A DNA stretch of 64,000 nt from Synechococcus sp. JA-2-3B'a(2-13) (GCF_000013225.1 NC_007776.1:2982501-3046500), one strand, 5' to 3'; shown: positions 42,215 through 52,809, counted from the stretch's first letter. The notes: a model not told the origin generated them from the letters alone. Numbers and translations: made by a program.

Positions 42215-43336
42215 CTAACCAAAGCTGATCCGGAGCAGGGAGAAATCATCCTCAAAGTCCGTCCGCCCCTGAAAGGATTGGGCCTGATGGATCACCTGAT
42301 CCAAACTATTGCCAGCGCCCTTGCTCAGCAGGGCTATCAAATTGTCCAGCCCCCAGATTTCTCTCTGGGGGTTTATGACTTCGTAAACTCCATCACTGAA
42401 CAGGTAGAGATGGCTGTTCTCGGGGATCCGCACCTGATCCCTTTGAAAAGTGAGGTCGGGCAAAATGCCAATGGGCAAGTTGGCAGTCTTCAGCAGGAGC
42501 GAATCCTGACCCTGGATGAGCAGGGCAGGTGGGTGGCCGGCACTGGCAAAAGAGAGCAGACGGGATCCCGGCTGGTAAACCCCGTACCAAAGGGTGAAGT
42601 ACATCTCATGGTGGGATCCCATTTGAAAAGAGTGGTTGAGGGCGCGCAAGACCGCGTCCGGCTGGCGGGGATCGGCATCGGCCAAGCCTTGAGTGCGCAA
42701 CTGGTTCATCACCGACACCGACAACAGAGCGGATCCCACCCCATGCCCCGACACATCCAGCAGATAGATGGCCAGGTGTTCCTCATCCAGCCAATGATAG
42801 TTAAACGAATCTCCCCCCAATTCCTGGGAGGGCAAAAAGCGCCACTCGAGGGTCACTTTGCAGTCGGGAAAATAGGCCGGCTCCGGCAGGAGAGAACGCA
42901 CATAGCTGGCCGCCTCGGCCAATTCTGCCCGTAACCTGGCCGTTTGCTGCTGCAGGTCATAGCTGAGCTGGTGCAAGCGTAATCCGGCTCGCACACGTGC
43001 CCGCAACTCATTGGGGTCGATGGGCTTGCTTAGAAACTCATCTGCTCCGGCATCCAGGCCCTGGATGCGGTCTTCCACCTCAGTGCGGGCGGTGAGCAAA
43101 ATAAAAAACGTCGTGGAAAACTTGGGATCGGCTTTGATGCGTCGGCAAACCTCCAGCCCATCCATGTCCGGCATCATCCAGTCACAGATGATCAGCCCCG
43201 GCACCAGCAGGTGGGCTTGCTCCAGCCCCTCGGAACCGTTGCTGGCCATCTCCACGGTGTAGCCCTGTCGTTCCAGGGATCGCTTCAACACCAGCCGAAT
43301 CGTCGGATCGTCGTCGACAATCAAAATGGTCGTCAT
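42215..43336 (-). CDS. Response regulator with PP2C (RsbU/SpoIIE) phosphatase output
   Basis: 373 residues. The receiver domain (residues 1-120) has IVDDDPTIR, the phospho-acceptor Asp in IICDWMMPDMDG, LLTARTE and the Lys in FLSKPIDPNEL. A helical linker rich in Gln/Ala leads to a PP2C-type Ser phosphatase (LGGDSFNYHWLDEEHLAIYLLDVSGHGVGSAL; FASAGHPPALL; FSDGVYEV). Such proteins dephosphorylate anti-sigma-factor antagonists in partner-switching pathways. No kinase or anti-sigma gene is near. The tnpB element lies just downstream and may have split the next gene. Confidence 0.92.
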   Translation of the reverse strand: MTTILIVDDDPTIRLVLKRSLERQGYTVEMASNGSEGLEQAHLLVPGLIICDWMMPDMDGLEVCRRIKADPKFSTTFFILLTARTEVEDRIQGLDAGADEFLSKPIDPNELRARVRAGLRLHQLSYDLQQQTARLRAELAEAASYVRSLLPEPAYFPDCKVTLEWRFLPSQELGGDSFNYHWLDEEHLAIYLLDVSGHGVGSALLSVSVMNQLRTQGLADADPRQPDAVLRALNHSFQMGSHHEMYFTLWYGVYQPGSRLLSFASAGHPPALLIQGQDSLLLKTANLPIGILPDLTFQRDQVRIPENSHLYLFSDGVYEVINPQREIWGLDNLIALLSKGAGNSLDQVIHQAQSFQGRTDFEDDFSLLRISFG

Positions 43337-43722
43337 GACCGCTGCACCCCAATCCTGAAGTCAAAACGCATTCAAACCCAACTCCAGCCCGATATCCCAT
43401 ACCGATAGGCAGATCTTTCATCCTAGCTTAGGGGTTGCAGCAGGAAAACCGGCTCGGCAAGCAGTCCACGACAAAGGGGTGAAGCCTCAGCAGCCTCATC
43501 CATCGGAGCTGAAGGTACGTATCGATTTGTGGATCCTCAAAACCGTGGTTGCACGCTACCCAAAAGCTAACCGTTTCCAGATACTGGTGGCGGGAGACAA
43601 TTCGAGGCAGATTCTGGGCAGATTCTTCTTGAGAGACTTTCATTGGATACAGAGATACAGATCACACTCATCCATCCTTCGCCGACTTAGAGTGAACGTT
43701 AAGATTCAATAGCCTTTACCGC
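43337..43722. other. Divergent intergenic region, no gene seen
   Basis: 386 bases between the response-regulator gene (leftward) and the 603-residue gene (rightward). It should hold both promoters. The open frames here lack protein character. Confidence 0.5.
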
Positions 43723-45534
43723 ATGAGCACATCTCCCCCATCCTTATCCCCTTCCGCCGTTCAGGATTCGCGGGCGAGCTTGCCTCCGGGACCTAGCGAA
43801 GCTCACAGGGGAGAAATCCGGCTGGAGGACTTGGATGAGAAGCAATTGTTGGCCTCCCTATCGTCGGTGGTGTTAAACCCGGCAGCTTGGAGTTGCTTCA
43901 GCGTCAGTGAAACCAGCCGCCTGCTACGCCCCCTGCAAATCTGCCCTGACTTGACGGGAACTCTTGTTCTCTCCCCAGGGGCCACTGCCGAAGTGGTCTA
44001 TAAGTTCCTGCTGAGCGATGGTCGGATCGGAACCATGAAGGGGCTGATCTCCATCGAAGACTTCCGCAGCGAGCGGCTGCGCTCTGTTTACGATCAGCTT
44101 CACATCGAAAAGATTATACCGGCCTTCACCGAGTCGGTTGTGGTGCAGATTATCGATCATTTAAAACCGATTTTTGCCCGTGACTTGGATGAGCTGCTTT
44201 GGCAAGAAAGTTTTTACTTTACCCCTCAAGATCTGCGCCAGCAGGAGTTCTTGTTGCGCGGCCTACGGCCCGAGGCGATCCCACGCAGCTTTCGGCCTCA
44301 CCTGCAAAGGGTCTACACCCAGATTATGAAGGTGTGTCGCAGCTTGCCCAACATCGCCTTCCAACTGTGTCTGCGAGCCTACCTGGAGTACAACGAGGTC
44401 AAGAACAGGCATCTGCTGGCGCTTCTGCTCAGCAAGTATTTTTACACGCTCTACCGCATCGGTGGGTTGGACGGTTGGGAAAGTGGGGATCCGGTGGAGC
44501 TGGGATCCCTGCGCTCCTCCAATCGGCAGGCTCGACTCCAGGCTCTTGCTCGCCTTCTAACCCTGGACAACGACAGCGACGCTCCCCTGGTGGGCATTGG
44601 GGGCAGCGGGCTGGGGGGCAGCTATTTCAGCGGGGAACGGGAGCCTACTGGTGTTGAGATGGTGAGCTCGGAGGAGATTGAAAAGCTGCGGCAAGATGTG
44701 GAGGTGGCCCGCGGCCAGATCGCCGAGGCCCAGCAATTGGTGGCCCAATATCAGGAGGAGAAAAAACAGGAACTGCTCAACCGCCTTCAGGATCCGGGAA
44801 AGTTTCTTCTCTTCAGCATTCATCAGTTTTTTGACACCCTCTTCGGATCCCTGCCCGGAGAGGTGAAAAGCGAGTACGGGGCAGTTTGGGTGCCGCGCAC
44901 CTCCTACTTGGATGAGAAGGAGCGAGACAAGCTGACAGAGCATTTGCGCCACATCACCAGCGAAGCTTATTTGGTCAGCGTTCCCTTTGCCGAGGCCACC
45001 CTCATCGGCTATTGGCGAGTTTTGGCGGATTCCTTCTACAACCAATGGGTTTTGAATCAGTATAAGCAATTGCAGAGCTATGGGGTGGATTTGGAGCAAC
45101 AGGGCATCCAGATTCTGGAACGAGAACGATTTCTGGATGAGGTTCAGTTGCGCTTTGCCGCCCGCCACCGAGAAATCGTCACCCAAAATGTGGAGAAGAT
45201 CACCCAAATTGTGGTGGATAGCCTGGCCAAGCGGGTGGCCCTCAACACCGGCCAGCAAAGTTTTCAGGCTATGCGGGCCAAGTTGACCACCGTTTTGGAT
45301 ATGGACATTTCCCGCAAAGACGTGGGGGAAGTCAAGCGGCTGATCGACTACTTTACGGATGTGTTTTTGGGCAAGCGGGAGGAGCTGCGCTCCCCCTATC
45401 CGGTGGGCACGATTTTGCAAGTCAAGGCGGCCATTGAGGCTCGCCCCCCCGATAGCCGCACCCGCATTGGTCTGGAAATTTTGGGTCAGCTCTACCGCGA
45501 GTACGTTCCCCTGCTGGGATCCGCACCGAAATAG
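43723..45534 (+). CDS. Uncharacterised 603-residue protein
   Basis: I do not recognise a family. The first 30 residues are Ser/Pro-rich. Residues 30-270 form a mostly helical region (TSRLLRPLQICPDLTG; VQIIDHLKPIFARDLDELLW; YLEYNEVKNRHLLALLLSKYFYTLYRI). A Gly/Ser patch (GGSGLGGSYFSG) is followed by a predicted coiled coil (about 318-352, EEIEKLRQDVEVARGQIAEA). A conserved-looking C-terminal half (FGSLPGEVKSEYGAVWVPRTSYLDEKERDKL; VGEVKRLIDYFTDVFLGKREEL) then follows. No signal peptide or membrane span, so probably cytoplasmic. Confidence 0.82.
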   Translation: MSTSPPSLSPSAVQDSRASLPPGPSEAHRGEIRLEDLDEKQLLASLSSVVLNPAAWSCFSVSETSRLLRPLQICPDLTGTLVLSPGATAEVVYKFLLSDGRIGTMKGLISIEDFRSERLRSVYDQLHIEKIIPAFTESVVVQIIDHLKPIFARDLDELLWQESFYFTPQDLRQQEFLLRGLRPEAIPRSFRPHLQRVYTQIMKVCRSLPNIAFQLCLRAYLEYNEVKNRHLLALLLSKYFYTLYRIGGLDGWESGDPVELGSLRSSNRQARLQALARLLTLDNDSDAPLVGIGGSGLGGSYFSGEREPTGVEMVSSEEIEKLRQDVEVARGQIAEAQQLVAQYQEEKKQELLNRLQDPGKFLLFSIHQFFDTLFGSLPGEVKSEYGAVWVPRTSYLDEKERDKLTEHLRHITSEAYLVSVPFAEATLIGYWRVLADSFYNQWVLNQYKQLQSYGVDLEQQGIQILERERFLDEVQLRFAARHREIVTQNVEKITQIVVDSLAKRVALNTGQQSFQAMRAKLTTVLDMDISRKDVGEVKRLIDYFTDVFLGKREELRSPYPVGTILQVKAAIEARPPDSRTRIGLEILGQLYREYVPLLGSAPK

Positions 45535-45627
45535 GAACGGGGGCATAGCGGGGGATCCCGTAGGCCGACAGGTTTTGGGCACAATGGGGACTGGCGCGCT
45601 GTCTAGGGTTGGAGACGGAGATTCCCC

Positions 45628-46668
45628 ATGCGCTACCGCCAGCTTGGCCACAGCCCTTTGCAAGTTTCCGAGATCTGCCTGGGCACCATGACCTTTGGGC
45701 AGCAGAATACTTTGTCTGAGGCTTTCGAACAGCTCGACTACGCGGTGGAGCACGGGATCAACTTCATCGATACCGCCGAGATGTACCCGGTGCCGGCGCG
45801 GGCGGAAACCCAGGGATCCACCGAGCGCTACATCGGCGAGTGGCTACAACACCAACCGCGGCATCGCCTGATCCTGGCCACCAAGATCACCGGCCCTGGT
45901 CGGCCCTGGCATTGGATTCGCGGCGGATCCCTGTCCATCACCCGCGACAACCTCAAGCAGGCGGTGGCCGATAGCCTCAAACGCCTGAAGACCGACTACA
46001 TCGACCTCTACCAGATCCACTGGCCGGATCGCTACGTGCCCCTGTTTGGGGGCGTTGCCTACGATCCCAGCCAGGAGCGGCCCACCGTTCCCATTGCCGA
46101 GCAGTTGCAGGCTCTGGCGGAATTGGTGCAAGAGGGTCTCATTCGCTACATCGGCCTGAGCAACGAAACCCCTTGGGGGGTGAGCAAGTTCTGCCAGGTG
46201 GCCGAGCAACTGGGGTTGCCCAAGGTGGTCTCGATTCAGAATGCCTACAGCCTCATCAACCGCACGTTTGAAATGGGCCTGGCGGAAGTCTGCCGCCACG
46301 AGCAGGTGGGCTTGCTGGCCTACAGCCCGCTCGGATTTGGGCTGCTGACGGGCAAATATCTGGGGGGGGTGAAGCCGCCGGGATCCCGTTTGGCCTTGTT
46401 TGAAGGCTTTGGCCAGCGGTACCGCAAGCCCAATGTGGAAGAAGCGGTGGCTGCCTATGTGCAAATTGCCCGCCGGCACGGTCTGACACCGGCCCAGTTG
46501 GCTTTGGCCTTTGTGCGCAGCCGCTGGTTTGTCACCAGCACCATCATTGGGGCCACCAGCCTGACCCAACTCAAAGAGAACCTCAGTTGCCTGGATGTGG
46601 AGCTGTCCCCGCAGATCCTGGCGGAGATCGAAGCGGTTCACCAGCGCTACCCCAATCCTGCCCCCTGA
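45628..46668 (+). CDS. NADP(H)-dependent aldo-keto reductase (Tas-like)
   Basis: 346 residues. The aldo-keto reductase catalytic tetrad is visible: Asp in FIDTAEMYPV, Tyr in the same segment, Lys in LATKITGPG and His in YQIHWPDRY. The C-terminal NADP-binding part has IIGATSLTQLKENL. The insert with GSTERYIGEWL and the length resemble Tas of E. coli. Substrate unknown. It stands alone, about 90 bases after the 603-residue gene. Confidence 0.9.
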   Translation: MRYRQLGHSPLQVSEICLGTMTFGQQNTLSEAFEQLDYAVEHGINFIDTAEMYPVPARAETQGSTERYIGEWLQHQPRHRLILATKITGPGRPWHWIRGGSLSITRDNLKQAVADSLKRLKTDYIDLYQIHWPDRYVPLFGGVAYDPSQERPTVPIAEQLQALAELVQEGLIRYIGLSNETPWGVSKFCQVAEQLGLPKVVSIQNAYSLINRTFEMGLAEVCRHEQVGLLAYSPLGFGLLTGKYLGGVKPPGSRLALFEGFGQRYRKPNVEEAVAAYVQIARRHGLTPAQLALAFVRSRWFVTSTIIGATSLTQLKENLSCLDVELSPQILAEIEAVHQRYPNPAP

Positions 46669-46842
46669 AAGGTTGGCGAAACCGGTGGCCAGACAGAACT
46701 TTTCAGAAGGTTTCCTCGTCTGGGTGTGCGGTTTGGATCATCCTCTCCTACACTTCTGTCCGGCCAACTTCCAGGGCCCCTCCCAACCGAGAGTGGGGAT
46801 CCAAGACTGTAAATCCCGTACCCAGAACCTGAGGTGTGAACG

Positions 46843-48582
46843 ATGCGTGAGCTTTCCCTTTGGCAGGGCTGGAAAACTGCGGCTTTGGTGATCAGTTGCA
46901 GCAGCTTGGCCTGGCTTGGGGATCCCGCTTGGGCCCAACTTTCTGATATCAGCACCTATTGGGGTGCCCAGTACATTGCCGGGTTGAATGAACGGCAGAT
47001 CATCGGCGGCTTCCCGGATGGCACCTTTCGTCCCAATGAATCCATCACCCGTGCCCAATTTGCCGTTATTGTCACCAAGGCTTTTGGCCTAGATACCAAC
47101 GTTCCTGTGCGCTCCTTTGCCGATCCCATTCCCAGTTGGGCGGCTCCCTCCATCGGCGCGGCGGCAGCGGCAGGGTTTGTTTCCGGCTTTCCGGACGGCA
47201 CCTTTCGCCCCAACGATGTGCTCACCCGTGCGCAGGCCATCACTGTCCTGACCCGTGCCGCCACCAACGGTAGGCTCATCGAAGATGCCGGCCAAATTGA
47301 CGCGATCCTATCCGCGTTCGGCGATGCCAATTTGGTTCCCAACTTTGCCCGCGCCCCCATCGCGACAGCGGTTCAGAAAGGGCTGTTGGTGCTCTACCCC
47401 AACCCCACTCAATTGAATGCCCAGGCGGTGGCCACGCGGGGGGAAGTGGCTGCTCTTACCTACCAAGCGCTGGCCAAGGTGGGTCGAGTACCCAATTTGG
47501 ATCCGCCGGTGGGGGCTGCCATTCCCGGCCCTGGGATCCGCACCGAGCTCCTTGCCCAGGTCACCCCTACGCCCGAACCCCTGACCACGCCAGACATTCC
47601 CATTGAGCCTCTGGTAGAAACGCTGCCCGCCGCCCCAGAAGTGAGAACCTTCTTTGCCCGCGAAGAGCTGGGATCCGTAAACCCAGGGGATACCGTTACC
47701 GTGTTTTTGCTGGGATCCCCAGGGGCGCAGGGATCGTTTTCCATCCCCGGCATTGCCTACAACCTGCCACTGCAGGAAACCCGCCCAGGGCAATACGAGG
47801 GCAGCTACACCTTCCGCAGCCAAGACCGGGCCTCAGAAGCGCCTGTTTTTGCCCGCTTGGAGCGGGATGGACTGGTAACCCTGGTGCAGCTGCCGGATAA
47901 GACCATCACCATCGGGCGGGTTACCGACACCACCTTCCCCACCATCAGCGAACTGGCCCCTCCCAACGGATCCCTAACCGACAACTCTCGCCCCTCCATC
48001 TCAGCCCGTTTCCAAGATGACCAAGGAATTGACCTGAATAGCTTTACCTTGCTGGTGAACAACGCGGATGTCACCGCCCAAGCCCAGCTCACCCGCACCG
48101 GCTTCGCCTACACCCCAGCCGAGCCGCTGCCCACCGATCGACCGACCTTGATCGCCGTCCAAATTGCCGATACCAGCGGCAACACCACCATCCAGCAGTG
48201 GTCTTTCCAGGTGCAGGCCGCCCAGCCCACTCCCACACCAACTCCAACACCCGCACCAACCCCAACCCCAACACCGACAGCAACACCCACTCCCACGCTG
48301 ACTTCAACACCAACCCCGACACCTACGCCCGCCCCAACACTCACCCCCACGCCACCCACACCGACCCCCACGCCGGAAGCTACACCCACTCCCACTCCCC
48401 AGCCTAGCGGGGAGCCTTCACCTTCACCTTCTCCAGAAGGACGGTCTCCTGCAGAACCCAAGCCGGAGTCCAGCCCCGAGGCTCAGGAGAGTGAGGCTAC
48501 AGAGTCTCCTAAGCCAGAATCCCCAGCCCCCCAGCCAGGGGATCCCGGCGGACCGACTCCTTCTCCTTCCCCCAGCCCCTAG
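46843..48582 (+). CDS. SLH-domain surface protein with Thr-Pro repeat tail
   Basis: 579 residues. A signal peptide ([21 protein letters not shown]) is followed by three S-layer-homology units, about residues 40-215, with the typical [20 protein letters not shown] and [19 protein letters not shown]. These bind cell-wall-linked polymers. Residues 240-460 look like Ig-like beta domains ([28 protein letters not shown]). From about 462 the chain is a low-complexity Thr-Pro repeat, then Pro/Ser/Glu-rich, likely an extended, possibly glycosylated stalk. Outer-envelope location inferred. Confidence 0.9.
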   Translation: MRELSLWQGWKTAALVISCSSLAWLGDPAWAQLSDISTYWGAQYIAGLNERQIIGGFPDGTFRPNESITRAQFAVIVTKAFGLDTNVPVRSFADPIPSWAAPSIGAAAAAGFVSGFPDGTFRPNDVLTRAQAITVLTRAATNGRLIEDAGQIDAILSAFGDANLVPNFARAPIATAVQKGLLVLYPNPTQLNAQAVATRGEVAALTYQALAKVGRVPNLDPPVGAAIPGPGIRTELLAQVTPTPEPLTTPDIPIEPLVETLPAAPEVRTFFAREELGSVNPGDTVTVFLLGSPGAQGSFSIPGIAYNLPLQETRPGQYEGSYTFRSQDRASEAPVFARLERDGLVTLVQLPDKTITIGRVTDTTFPTISELAPPNGSLTDNSRPSISARFQDDQGIDLNSFTLLVNNADVTAQAQLTRTGFAYTPAEPLPTDRPTLIAVQIADTSGNTTIQQWSFQVQAAQPTPTPTPTPAPTPTPTPTATPTPTLTSTPTPTPTPAPTLTPTPPTPTPTPEATPTPTPQPSGEPSPSPSPEGRSPAEPKPESSPEAQESEATESPKPESPAPQPGDPGGPTPSPSPSP

Positions 48583-48716
48583 GGAAAACTCGATCCAGAC
48601 CCCGAACAGGCTCAATAGTGTTTTAAGAGCTTCCGATCCCTTAATACCTACTAAATCTAGTGGGCACAAGCGGGGCAGGATGTTAAGCTACTGCCAGTTG
48701 TGACCGGATGGGATCC

Positions 48717-49643
48717 ATGAGCTCAACCTTGCAGCCGTTCCTGCATTTGTTGCAGAGGAGTTCCTTTTGGGGGGTGTTGATAGCCGGTGCCGTTACCCCG
48801 GTTGCCGCTCAGCAGTTCGAGTTCACCCCTCAGTCGGTACCCCCCAGGGGGGATCCCGTCCCTACCCTGCCCTTGCTGAGCCCTCCGCCCTCCCCCAGCT
48901 CTGCCGCCCCACCGGCCCTACCGCCTGTACCTCAGGTGCCGCAAATGCCGCTGGATCCCACAGCTCCGGCCTTGGACCCGATCCCGGTGGTGCCCGTTCA
49001 AGCGGCCCCAGGTGGACAACTCCCCCAAGGCGAGGCCTATTCCTATCAACGTCGGCCCGACCTCAGCCCAGGTGGGGATCTCCCTGGAGCCACGCGGGGC
49101 GAGCTGCCTGCCGGCACCCGTATTCTCCTCACGGTCTACCGCCCCATCACTTTCCAGCCCTACCAGGCCATTAACGGCCACCTGGAAGTCTCCGAGCCGG
49201 TGGTGGATCGCTTTGGCCAGGTGGTGATCCCGGCAGGGAGTGTAGTGTGGGGCACTTTTGAGCCGGTTTACCGAGAACTGAAGTTGTCTGGCCGGGAGGC
49301 GGAGAGCGCCGATCCCCAAGAGCGGGTCGTCGGCAGCCGCTTTGTGGCCAACCGCCTCACCATTGGGTCTTCCACCTACTTGGTGAGAGGCCAATCTGCG
49401 CCGCTACCAGTCGGGTTGGATCGCAACGCCGACGTCGGCACAACTGTAGCCCGCGGGGCAGGCTATGGGGCAGCAGGTGGGTTGGCCTTGGGGATCCTCA
49501 CGGGGGGATGGGGCTTTTTGCCGATCTTGGCCGGCAGCTTGGCCGGCGCTGCGGCAGGCAGTACCAATATTGACCGGGTGGTGACGCTGCAGCCCAATAC
49601 GCTGGTGGAGCTGGAGCTGACCGATAGCCTGATCATCCAATGA
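48717..49643 (+). CDS. Hypothetical exported Pro-rich protein
   Basis: 308 residues from the ATG at 48717; another ATG lies at 48708. The N-terminus is a signal peptide (SSFWGVLIAGAVTPVAAQ). Residues 25-105 are Pro-rich. The C-terminal part has a beta domain (LPAGTRILLTVYRPITFQPYQ; VVIPAGSVVWGTFEPVYR) and a Gly-rich hydrophobic segment (GAAGGLALGILTGGWGFLPILAGSLAGAAAG) that may enter a membrane. The beta part slightly recalls TrbI/VirB10-like domains, but I would not assign it. It follows the SLH gene by 134 bases and may be co-expressed. Confidence 0.78.
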   Translation: MSSTLQPFLHLLQRSSFWGVLIAGAVTPVAAQQFEFTPQSVPPRGDPVPTLPLLSPPPSPSSAAPPALPPVPQVPQMPLDPTAPALDPIPVVPVQAAPGGQLPQGEAYSYQRRPDLSPGGDLPGATRGELPAGTRILLTVYRPITFQPYQAINGHLEVSEPVVDRFGQVVIPAGSVVWGTFEPVYRELKLSGREAESADPQERVVGSRFVANRLTIGSSTYLVRGQSAPLPVGLDRNADVGTTVARGAGYGAAGGLALGILTGGWGFLPILAGSLAGAAAGSTNIDRVVTLQPNTLVELELTDSLIIQ

Positions 49644-49730
49644 ACTGGCCAACCCTCTTTTGCCCTGTGGCTGGCTGAAGTGACTCGGGGCAGCTCGGTA
49701 GAGTAGAAGAGAGCCCCCTCCATTGCTTCC

Positions 49731-50951
49731 ATGGCCTTCTGGATCTACGTTGTGCCCCCGCTGGCCGGGCTGGTGATCGGCTATTTCACCAACGACATTG
49801 CCATCAAAATGCTGTTCCGGCCCTACCGCCCCTATCGGGTTTTCGGCTGGCGCATCCCCTTTACCCCCGGTTTGATCCCGCAGAACCAACCCCGTCTGGC
49901 CAAGCAGATCGCCAAGACCATCATGGGATCCCTGCTCACGCCGGAGGAACTGCACAATCTGGCCCGTAAGCTGCTGCAAACCGAGCGCATGCAAGCTGGG
50001 ATCCGCTGGCTGCTGGGGGTAGCTCTGGATCGGCTGCAAAACCCTGAGCAGCAGCAGCAAACCGCCCAGGTGTTGGCGCGCATTTTGGCCGATCTGTTTA
50101 ACGAGTCGTTGCCCCGCCTGGTGAAGGTGCTGGCCCGTCAAGAAACCTTTTTGGAAGGGCCCATTAACCAACTGTTCGACCAAGTGTTGCTGGAGCTGCG
50201 CCTCAGCAGCGAGCAGGCTAAGCAGCTCTCGGAGTGGATCCTGAAGCAGGCGCTGCCCCCAAAGGTATTGCGGCAGAACTTGGTGGACTTTCTCACCGAT
50301 CGCAACATCGAATCCCTTGACGAGGAGTTTCGTGAACGAGCGACCGGCTCCTACTGGGTGGTGGCCAACTTGTTCGGCCTGAAAAATGCCCTGTTGCGCC
50401 TGCGCACCTATTGTCTAGAAGAGCCGGAAGGGGCAGAAGCCATCTTGGAAGATCTGCTCAAAGACATCAACGCCTCCCGCCGCCTGACCGAGATCCTGCA
50501 GAACCTCTCGCTGCAAAACCTGCCGGTTTCCGCCGTGCGTCAGTTGCGCCGTGCCCTCCGCGACGGGATCCAAGATTACCTGCGCAGCCAAGGGCCAGAG
50601 GTTATCAAAGGGCTGGGGGAGACCATCGATTGGGAAAAAGTGGCCAGCCTGGTGTTGGGACGCCTGCGCAACTCCAAGGCGTTGATCACCTCCATCGATC
50701 AGATCAGCGCCGACCTGGCTTTGGTCTTGGAGCGCTACCTAGAACGGGATCTCGAATCCCTGATGATGCAGGTGATCCCGGTGTTGAACCTGGATCAGGT
50801 CATTGCCGATAAAGTCAACGCCACCTCCCCTGCCGACCTGGAGCAGGCCATCCAGCAGATCGTGCGCCAAGAACTCCAGGCCATCGTCAACTTAGGCGGC
50901 CTCCTCGGCTTTTTGGTGGGCTGTGTACAGGTGCTGTTCTTGCTGGGCTGA
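49731..50951 (+). CDS. DUF445 family membrane protein
   Basis: 406 residues. An N-terminal membrane helix (VVPPLAGLVIGYFTNDIAIKMLFRP) has the hallmark GYxTNxIAIKMLF motif, then PFTPGLIPQNQPRLAKQIA. A long amphipathic helical region follows, and the chain ends with a C-terminal membrane helix (LGGLLGFLVGCVQVLFLLG). This is the YheB/DUF445 arrangement: two membrane anchors with a large soluble helical middle. Function unknown. Confidence 0.9.
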   Translation: MAFWIYVVPPLAGLVIGYFTNDIAIKMLFRPYRPYRVFGWRIPFTPGLIPQNQPRLAKQIAKTIMGSLLTPEELHNLARKLLQTERMQAGIRWLLGVALDRLQNPEQQQQTAQVLARILADLFNESLPRLVKVLARQETFLEGPINQLFDQVLLELRLSSEQAKQLSEWILKQALPPKVLRQNLVDFLTDRNIESLDEEFRERATGSYWVVANLFGLKNALLRLRTYCLEEPEGAEAILEDLLKDINASRRLTEILQNLSLQNLPVSAVRQLRRALRDGIQDYLRSQGPEVIKGLGETIDWEKVASLVLGRLRNSKALITSIDQISADLALVLERYLERDLESLMMQVIPVLNLDQVIADKVNATSPADLEQAIQQIVRQELQAIVNLGGLLGFLVGCVQVLFLLG

Positions 50952-50985
50952 CGAGTTTGGGTTGGGCTTTGACTTTGGCTATGAT

Positions 50986-52653
50986 ATGAGAATGCGATTA
51001 ACAATTCTCCACACTTCGGATCTCCATGCCAATCTACATCCCTGGAACTACTTCACCGGGATCCCTGCGGAGCACGGTCTAGCCAAGCTGGCCACCCTTA
51101 TTAAGCGCGTGCGAGCTGCCAGTGAGGATCCCGTCTTACTCATCGACAGCGGCGATACCATTCAGGGATCCCCCTTGGGCACCTACTATGCGCAAGTGGA
51201 GCGCGTCTCCCCTCACCCCTTGGCTCATGCTCTCAACGCCTTGGGCTACGACGCCTTTACCCCTGGCAACCACGACTTTAACTTTGGGCTGCAAGTTCTC
51301 CAGGATTTTATCGGCGATCTCCGCTGTCCGGTGCTCTGCGCCAACATCCTCCGCCAGAATGGGGATCCCCTCTTCCAGCCCTACCTGATCCGGGAATTGG
51401 CCGGGGTTCGCGTTGGCTTGCTAGGGCTGACCACCCCCCGCATCGACACCTGGGAGCGACCCGACTACATTGCGGGGCTGCGCTTTGCCCCCTTGTTGGA
51501 GACCGCCCGACACTACCTATCGCTGCTGCGACCTCAGGTGGATGTTTTGATCTTGATCCTGCACAGCGGCCCCAACCAATTGCCCCCCCTGCGCACCCCT
51601 GAGCATTGGCACAACCCGGATCGCTCCGGCTGGTGCAGCAACAAAAGCCTGGCAGGGGAAAACGAACTGTTGGCCCTGGCCGAACTGGACGGCATTGACG
51701 TCATCCTCTCCGGCCATACCCACCAGACCATCGCCGGTCTGGGGGGATCCCAAGCTCTGGTAGTTCAGCCCGGCTATTGGGGCAGCCACCTCTCCCAGGT
51801 ATCCCTGGAGCTGGAGCGCCAGGGCAGCCGCTGGCAAATTCTCGGGAAAAGCGCACAGCTCCTCTCCGCCGAAGGGATCCCTCCCGATCCCGAACTCTTG
51901 GCCTTGACAGAGCCCTATCATCAAGCCACCCTGCGCTACATCCGTCAGCCCATTGGCCAAGCCCGTTCTGCCTATAGCGGCGGTCTGGCAGCCCGTCTGG
52001 GGGCCAACCCTCTGGCAGAGCTGCTCCATCAGGCCCAATTGCAAGCAGTGCGGGAGGCAGGATTCCCCGCAGAGCTCTCCCTGGTCAACATCTGCAGCAG
52101 CGCCGGCCTGTCAGCAGGCCCCATCTCCCTGCAAGATGCCTACAGCCTCACCGTCTACGACAACACCCTCTGCGTTTTGGAGATCACTGGAGATATTCTG
52201 CGGCGCGCCCTAGAACAGACTGCCGGCTATTTTCGCCAGTTGGATCCCAATCACCTTCCCGCCGATCCTGCTGCCGTCGTGGCCCCCGAAGCCCGCGGCT
52301 ACACCTTCGACCTCTACCACGGCATCGACTACTGCTTCGATCTCACCCGCCCCGTAGGAAAGCGCCTGGTGACCTTACAATTCCGCGGACAGCCGGTGGA
52401 ACCAGCACAGACCTTTCGCCTGGCCATTAACCACTACCGAGCCGGCGGCGGCGGCGGTTACAGCATGTTCCAAGAAGCCCAAACCCTGTGGATCTCAGCC
52501 GATAGCATCCGCGACTTTCTGGTCTACTATATTCACACCCACTCCCCCATTCAACCCATCTACAGCCCCAACTGGCGCCTAATCCCCGACTTGGCCAAGA
52601 TCTACTTCCCCGATTGCCTGGGCCGGCCACGGGAACATCTGCTGGTCGGCTAG
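50986..52653 (+). CDS. 5'-nucleotidase/UshA-type metallophosphatase
   Basis: 555 residues from the ATG at 50986 (or ATG 50992); no signal peptide, so probably cytoplasmic. The N-terminal calcineurin-like domain has all metal-binding blocks: ILHTSDLHANL, IDSGDTIQGSP, PGNHDFNFG and ILSGHTHQT. The C-terminal 5'-nucleotidase domain (about 340-520) has LVNICSSAGLSAGPISLQDAYSLTVYDNTL and YRAGGGGGYSMF. It would hydrolyse nucleotides or related sugar nucleotides. 34 bases after the DUF445 gene. Confidence 0.9.
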   Translation: MRMRLTILHTSDLHANLHPWNYFTGIPAEHGLAKLATLIKRVRAASEDPVLLIDSGDTIQGSPLGTYYAQVERVSPHPLAHALNALGYDAFTPGNHDFNFGLQVLQDFIGDLRCPVLCANILRQNGDPLFQPYLIRELAGVRVGLLGLTTPRIDTWERPDYIAGLRFAPLLETARHYLSLLRPQVDVLILILHSGPNQLPPLRTPEHWHNPDRSGWCSNKSLAGENELLALAELDGIDVILSGHTHQTIAGLGGSQALVVQPGYWGSHLSQVSLELERQGSRWQILGKSAQLLSAEGIPPDPELLALTEPYHQATLRYIRQPIGQARSAYSGGLAARLGANPLAELLHQAQLQAVREAGFPAELSLVNICSSAGLSAGPISLQDAYSLTVYDNTLCVLEITGDILRRALEQTAGYFRQLDPNHLPADPAAVVAPEARGYTFDLYHGIDYCFDLTRPVGKRLVTLQFRGQPVEPAQTFRLAINHYRAGGGGGYSMFQEAQTLWISADSIRDFLVYYIHTHSPIQPIYSPNWRLIPDLAKIYFPDCLGRPREHLLVG

Positions 52654-52809
52654 GAAAGAAAAGATATTGACTTCAACTGGCTGAAAGAGAACCCGGTAGA
52701 ATACGATCAACACAGAGCCTGGTTTGGCTGAGTGCAGCGGCGGTTTTGAAACTGCCAAACTGGGGATATCCGAGTCACTGCTCATTGCTAACACTTGCCG
52801 ACATCGCCC

